NCBI GenBank assembly: GCA_020026195.1 | Contig: JAHHQW010000070.1 | Coordinates: 1 to 9,607, forward strand | Origin: Prevotella sp. | Lineage (GTDB): Bacteria; Bacteroidota; Bacteroidia; Bacteroidales; Bacteroidaceae | DNA length: 9,607 nucleotides | Direction: 5' to 3' | In this document: positions 6,751 to 9,607 of the stretch, in pieces | How positions within the stretch are numbered: position 1 is the first letter of the stretch | Layout: each line of letters opens with the position of its first letter | The notes under the pieces: generated by a model | Told to the model about the DNA's origin: nothing | Databases searched by the model: none | Seen by the model: only the letters and a program-made list of their open reading frames with translations | Position numbers and translations under genes: made by a program

Positions 6751-6782
6751 CAAAGATATGTAAATTATTACTTCTGTGCAAA
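6751..6782 (-). promoter_or_regulatory. Bacteroidota promoter of fba
   Basis: On the minus strand TTTG (6779-6782), exactly 20 nt, then TATCTTTG (6751-6758) match the -33 and -7 boxes. The -7 octamer is identical to that of the thiamin operon. Transcription should begin near 6744. Confidence 0.82.
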
Positions 6783-6805
6783 CTTATGCTGTTGTATTTT
6801 CTTCT

Positions 6806-6817
6806 GTGTGCGCACAC
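6806..6817. repeat. 12-nt perfect palindrome GTGTGCGCACAC
   Basis: The sequence is fully self-complementary and strictly alternates purine and pyrimidine. It lies 13 nt beyond the mutS-like stop codon and about 25 nt upstream of the fba -33 box. Without a spacer it would make only a 4-bp hairpin, and no U-run follows on the minus strand, so it is a weak terminator candidate and might better be a protein-binding site. Confidence 0.45.
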
Positions 6818-6830
6818 TTCTTGTTATAAA

Positions 6831-8660
6831 TCAAATATCTTTGATTATGTTGCGCAGCAGATAGGTTGCATTCTGATTCTTTGCCACTCCCTGTGTTATC
6901 TTATACGTATATGTTATCTTATCGCTGAGATTGATTTCAAAACAATAGTTATGGAAGCGTTCGTTCTCTAATTTTGATAGTTCGAGGTCGTGTGTCGCTA
7001 TCACTCCCGATACCGGCAGTCGTGATATTTCCTGAAGGAACAGACGCGAACCGTTCAGTTTGTCGAGCGAGTTTGTACCTTTTAGTATCTCGTCGAGTAT
7101 TATCAGCGTGTGCCCTGCCTGTTTACAGTTGGCAATAAGTTGTTTCAGTCGCAGCAGTTCGGCATTGAAGTAGGATATTCCGTGGGTCAGATCGTCGGTG
7201 GTACGCATACTGCTGAACAGATTGAACACCGAGACGTGCATTTCTGATGCCGACACGGGCATTCCGTTCACTGCCATGATGTAGTTGATGCCTAATGTGC
7301 GCAGGAACGTACTCTTTCCTGCCATGTTGGCTCCTGTTATTATGTAATAGTTGTTGTCTTTGATAGAGAAATCGTTTCTCACCGCCGATGCTCCAATGAA
7401 CGGGTGGTATATCTCTTTTGCTTCATAGATTATCTTGTCGGCATCCTCAACACGTGCATCGTGCAATGTCGGGTTGTTATATCTGTACACTGCCATCGAC
7501 ACGGTGGCATCCATCTCGCTTACGGCCTTCACCCATTTTCCTACATACGGCAGATTGGTCTGTTTCCATTTGAGAAACTTGCGCAGCAGAAAGTAATCGC
7601 TTGCGTAAAGGATATTGAATATCATCAGTCCGAGGACATTTCCTCTGCGGTCTAATCCTTTCAGTATGTTGGAAAGGGCGGCAAATGATTCCAGACAGTT
7701 ACTTTCTTCGCCGAAGAGGGCATCTGCTATCTTACGGTTGTTTTCTGCCTCGAACGTCTTACTGTTTATGTGTTCCACTATTTTGATGTACACGCCGAGC
7801 TGTTTATGCAGAATATTGACGGCTTTGCTTACCTTTCCTAATGTCTTTCCTGTAAACATTAATATTGCGAAGAATTGCAGCACGCCCCATGTGGTGGGAA
7901 CTGACGAGGGGAGGTCGGAGAATACTGACATCAGTATCGTGGTGATGAAACCTGCAAACGACATGAATACTATAATCAGTGACAGTGGTTTCATGGCAAA
8001 CGATGATATCTGCATCTTGTTTATCTCAAGGAGTGCCTTCTCCACACGACTGCTGTCCAAAAGTGGTTCGCGTTGTTTGGCAGCACGCCCTACTCTTTCG
8101 CCTAAGGCTAAGAATCCGGTATGCCATGTCTCGTCGAGGGCTATCTCTTTCTGTGCCTCGCGTTTTCTTATCACCTCTTCCGAGTCTTCGGGCAGTGTTC
8201 CGAGCATCTCTGCCAGTCGGTCGCTGCCGCCAGTCGTTACGGCGCGTGATATGCGGTTGAAGAGTGACTCGTGTCCGAAGATGTCCATGTCGAACGTGAA
8301 GGGATGGTCTGACTGTGCGTATCGTTCTCCGGCATCAAACTGCGAATAGTCGCGTTCCAGATATTTCTTCTCCTTAATATATACGTCGCGCCATGATTCC
8401 AGCACCTCGATGTGTTTAGAGTTCCTTGTGTCGAGTTTCATCGAAACGATGTAGAGGATAAGGAACAGCAGCGAGAGGTATATGGCGTATGTGGCATTCG
8501 AGAAGTCTGAGACGTAAAGGATGAAGAATCCCACGGCAATGGCGAACGTGGTAAGTTCTGATGTCACGAACAGACGACCGCGTTTCTTGCGTTCGCGTAT
8601 TTCGTTGGTCTTGTCTTCTATATTTTTTTCGTAAAAGAGTTTTAGAGTTTTCTGGTCCAT
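6831..8660 (-). CDS. membrane-anchored MutS-family ATPase
   Basis: This 609-residue protein has the C-terminal ATPase of the MutS family: Walker A GANMAGKST (443-451), an SSMRTTDDLTHGISYF segment (483-498), Walker B TLIILDE (518-524) and ATHD (555-558). A stretch at about 124-154 (DIFGHESLFNRISRAVTTGG) resembles the MutS lever/core domain. The mismatch-reading N-terminal domains are absent. Instead two hydrophobic spans lie at about 31-50 and 56-73 and two more at about 225-246 and 257-272, so the protein is probably in the membrane with its ATPase in the cytoplasm. It resembles uncharacterised MutS-like proteins common in Bacteroidota; a role in classical mismatch repair is unlikely. The ATG at 8658-8660 opens an NH2-terminus rich in charged residues. 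It appears monocistronic, with a -7 box upstream. Confidence 0.88.
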   Translation of the reverse strand: MDQKTLKLFYEKNIEDKTNEIRERKKRGRLFVTSELTTFAIAVGFFILYVSDFSNATYAIYLSLLFLILYIVSMKLDTRNSKHIEVLESWRDVYIKEKKYLERDYSQFDAGERYAQSDHPFTFDMDIFGHESLFNRISRAVTTGGSDRLAEMLGTLPEDSEEVIRKREAQKEIALDETWHTGFLALGERVGRAAKQREPLLDSSRVEKALLEINKMQISSFAMKPLSLIIVFMSFAGFITTILMSVFSDLPSSVPTTWGVLQFFAILMFTGKTLGKVSKAVNILHKQLGVYIKIVEHINSKTFEAENNRKIADALFGEESNCLESFAALSNILKGLDRRGNVLGLMIFNILYASDYFLLRKFLKWKQTNLPYVGKWVKAVSEMDATVSMAVYRYNNPTLHDARVEDADKIIYEAKEIYHPFIGASAVRNDFSIKDNNYYIITGANMAGKSTFLRTLGINYIMAVNGMPVSASEMHVSVFNLFSSMRTTDDLTHGISYFNAELLRLKQLIANCKQAGHTLIILDEILKGTNSLDKLNGSRLFLQEISRLPVSGVIATHDLELSKLENERFHNYCFEINLSDKITYTYKITQGVAKNQNATYLLRNIIKDI

Positions 8661-8711
8661 GTGTTTCTATATATTTATTTTTACGTAGTATGTGCGTTAA
8701 TCAACTGCATG

Positions 8712-8719
8712 CAAAGGTA
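8712..8719 (-). promoter_or_regulatory. putative -7 box of the mutS-like gene
   Basis: TACCTTTG on the minus strand matches TAnnTTTG and is the same octamer as in the tRNA promoter that faces it. No good TTTG lies 20 nt upstream, so the -33 part is weak. The implied leader before the ATG at 8660 is about 45 nt. The rest of 8661-8837 is AT-rich and holds only this and the tRNA promoter. Confidence 0.5.
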
Positions 8720-8780
8720 GTGCATTTTTGAATACGAAACGGACAATATATACTATAAATAAAATTATTTTTGATATATT

Positions 8781-8812
8781 TTTGGAGGATTAAAAAAAAT
8801 GTCATACCTTTG
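8781..8812 (+). promoter_or_regulatory. Bacteroidota promoter of tRNA-Lys
   Basis: TTTG (8781-8784), exactly 20 nt containing an A-run, then TACCTTTG (8805-8812) fit the phylum consensus. Transcription would start near 8819, about 20 nt upstream of the mature tRNA 5' end. Confidence 0.8.
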
Positions 8813-8837
8813 CAACCGCATTTGAGAAATAAATGAT

Positions 8838-8910
8838 GCGCCTGTAGCTCAGTTGGTAGAGCATCTGACTCTTAATCAGAGGGTCCAGGGTTCGAACCCC
8901 TGCAGACGTA
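8838..8910 (+). tRNA. tRNA-Lys (anticodon CTT)
   Basis: A complete cloverleaf of 73 nt can be drawn: acceptor GCGCCTG, TA, D-arm GCTC...GAGC, anticodon arm TCTGA-CTCTTAA-TCAGA with anticodon CTT reading AAG, T-arm CAGGG-TTCGAAC-CCCTG, acceptor 3' strand CAGACGT and discriminator A. CCA is not encoded. The acceptor stem has a G1-U72 wobble and a C4-A69 mismatch; the other five pairs are Watson-Crick. The gene has its own promoter and terminator. Confidence 0.96.
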
Positions 8911-8914
8911 CAAC

Positions 8915-8944
8915 AGAACAATCCGAAAGGGTTGTTCTTTTTTT
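8915..8944 (+). terminator. intrinsic terminator after tRNA-Lys
   Basis: AGAACAATCC, the tetraloop GAAA and GGGTTGTTCT form a 10-bp stem with one G-U pair, followed by a run of T (8938-8944). It ends the tRNA transcript 5 nt after the mature 3' end, so the downstream ClbS-like gene needs its own promoter. Confidence 0.93.
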
Positions 8945-9026
8945 ATCTACATACCTTAACGGCATTCTCTCGCCATAACCGTGAGGATTGCTTTGTTACA
9001 GTTCACATATTTAATCATAGTTGTTT

Positions 9027-9545
9027 ATGAAAGTATATGGCAGCAAAGAGGAACTGAAAGACGAAATCAGAAAGGGCTACGCTAAATTCATTGCTGAGTT
9101 TGATGATGTTCCGGAAGAGATGAAGGATCTCCGTGCTGATGGAGTTGACCGTACTCCGGCAGAGAACTTAGCCTATCAGGTGGGCTGGACTACCTTGTTA
9201 CTGAAGTGGGAGCAGGATGAGAGAAACGGCATGGAAGTAAGTACTCCTTCCGACCAGTTCGGATGGAACCGGCTTGGGGCACTGTATCAGTGGTTCACGG
9301 ATACCTATGCCGGGATGTCGGTCCATCAGCTCAGGACAGCACTTGACATGAACATAAGGGGTATTTATGAAATGATTGATTCCATGTCCTACGAAGAACT
9401 TTTTACTCCTCACAAACGCCAATGGGCTGACAATGCTACTAAATCGGCAGTATGGGAGGTCTGTAAGTTCATACACGTCAATACCGTGGCACCCTTCGGT
9501 ACATTCCGTACAAAAATAAGGAAATGGAAGAAGCTCATGCTGTAA
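9027..9545 (+). CDS. ClbS/DfsB (DUF1706) family four-helix-bundle protein
   Basis: This 172-residue soluble protein matches the ClbS/DfsB family (DUF1706, DinB-like fold). The N-terminal helix MKVYGSKEELKDEI is followed by a QVGWTTLLLKWEQDE helix (about 51-65), the family signature QFGWNRLGALYQWFTDTYAG (about 77-96) and a C-terminal PFGTFRTKIRKWKK. The best-known member, E. coli ClbS, protects the producer by opening the cyclopropane warhead of colibactin; most homologues, like this one, have no colibactin cluster nearby and their substrate is unknown. The ATG at 9027 is preferred over an in-frame TTG at 9021. No Shine-Dalgarno site and no clear TAnnTTTG box precede it. It and the tRNA are the only plus-strand genes here. 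Family likely; function unknown. Confidence 0.82.
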   Translation: MKVYGSKEELKDEIRKGYAKFIAEFDDVPEEMKDLRADGVDRTPAENLAYQVGWTTLLLKWEQDERNGMEVSTPSDQFGWNRLGALYQWFTDTYAGMSVHQLRTALDMNIRGIYEMIDSMSYEELFTPHKRQWADNATKSAVWEVCKFIHVNTVAPFGTFRTKIRKWKKLML

Positions 9546-9552
9546 AGATATA

Positions 9553-9580
9553 TTGGCTCAGTAGATAAATCATGGGGATA
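9553..9580 (+). repeat. 28-nt repeat, right copy of an inverted pair
   Basis: TTGGCTCAGTAGAT, a short variable part, then ATGGGGATA, begins 8 nt after the ClbS-like stop codon and matches the minus strand of 25-52 at 25 of 28 positions. Both copies lie downstream of the outermost gene on their side and point out of the window. The final 27 nt of the window show nothing I can name. Confidence 0.6.
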
Positions 9581-9607
9581 AATTCTTTCACTTTGGATTA
9601 TTACCTA

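Noticed and set aside
7615..8349. Long plus-strand reading frame of 244 codons
   Set aside because: It lies wholly antisense to the mutS-like gene, whose minus-strand product has clear ATPase motifs; the plus-strand product has low-complexity Ser/Arg-rich composition and no recognisable domain.
8954..8995. Imperfect inverted repeat and a TTGCTTTG octamer upstream of the ClbS-like gene
   Set aside because: The repeat has many mismatches, and the octamer deviates from TAnnTTTG with no TTTG 20 nt upstream, so no promoter or operator is claimed.
9021..9026. TTG start for the ClbS-like gene
   Set aside because: An ATG two codons downstream matches the family N-terminus (MKVYGSKEEL) and is the simpler choice.
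9572..9607. Open frame ATG GGG ATA running off the right edge
   Set aside because: Only 12 codons are visible with no recognisable protein; the matching left copy hits a stop after five codons. Not called as a gene.
1..9607. Mobile element, CRISPR array or replication origin
   Set aside because: No transposase, integrase, regularly spaced repeats, or DnaA-box cluster was seen on either strand.

Overview
The window looks like chromosomal core sequence from an anaerobic member of the Bacteroidota, most likely order Bacteroidales and perhaps Prevotella-like (genus is inference). The strongest evidence is the promoters: five genes or operons carry the Bacteroidota -7 box TAnnTTFG-type signal TAnnTTTG, and three of these have TTTG exactly 20 nt upstream. 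Shine-Dalgarno sites are weak or absent, leaders are AT-rich, and the proteins are typical of the phylum. Nearly everything reads on the minus strand. I see no insertion sequence, integrase, phage gene or CRISPR array.

Layout from the left: a small DUF4112 membrane protein (213-707, minus) with its own promoter; then a five-gene thiamin operon (5342 down to 872, minus) in transcription order thiD, thiE, thiC, thi4 and a second, divergent ThiE/TenI-like gene, preceded by a clear TPP riboswitch (about 5440-5522) and a Bacteroidota promoter; then class II fructose-bisphosphate aldolase (5698-6708, minus) with a strong terminator; then a membrane-anchored MutS-type ATPase (6831-8660, minus). On the plus strand are tRNA-Lys(CTT) (8838-8910) with promoter and terminator, and a ClbS/DfsB-family gene (9027-9545).

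The thiamin genes form a nearly complete route to thiamin phosphate. ThiC makes HMP phosphate from AIR, ThiD phosphorylates it to HMP-PP, Thi4 makes the thiazole as an ADP adduct, and ThiE joins the halves. The thiazole branch is unusual: in place of the bacterial ThiS/F/G/H system it uses a Thi4-type synthase, and the residue that aligns with the sacrificial sulfur-donor cysteine of plant and yeast Thi4 is a histidine (His151). This predicts the catalytic, sulfide-using, oxygen-sensitive type known from methanogens. Not found here are a hydrolase to release thiazole phosphate from the ADP adduct and ThiL. The last gene of the operon is a ThiE relative that has lost key pyrophosphate/metal residues, and a hairpin with a U-rich tail lies just before its start.

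Other points: a near-identical 28-nt sequence occurs in inverted orientation close to both window edges; a perfect 9-bp inverted repeat brackets the DUF4112 promoter; and the tRNA-Lys acceptor stem contains a C-A mismatch.
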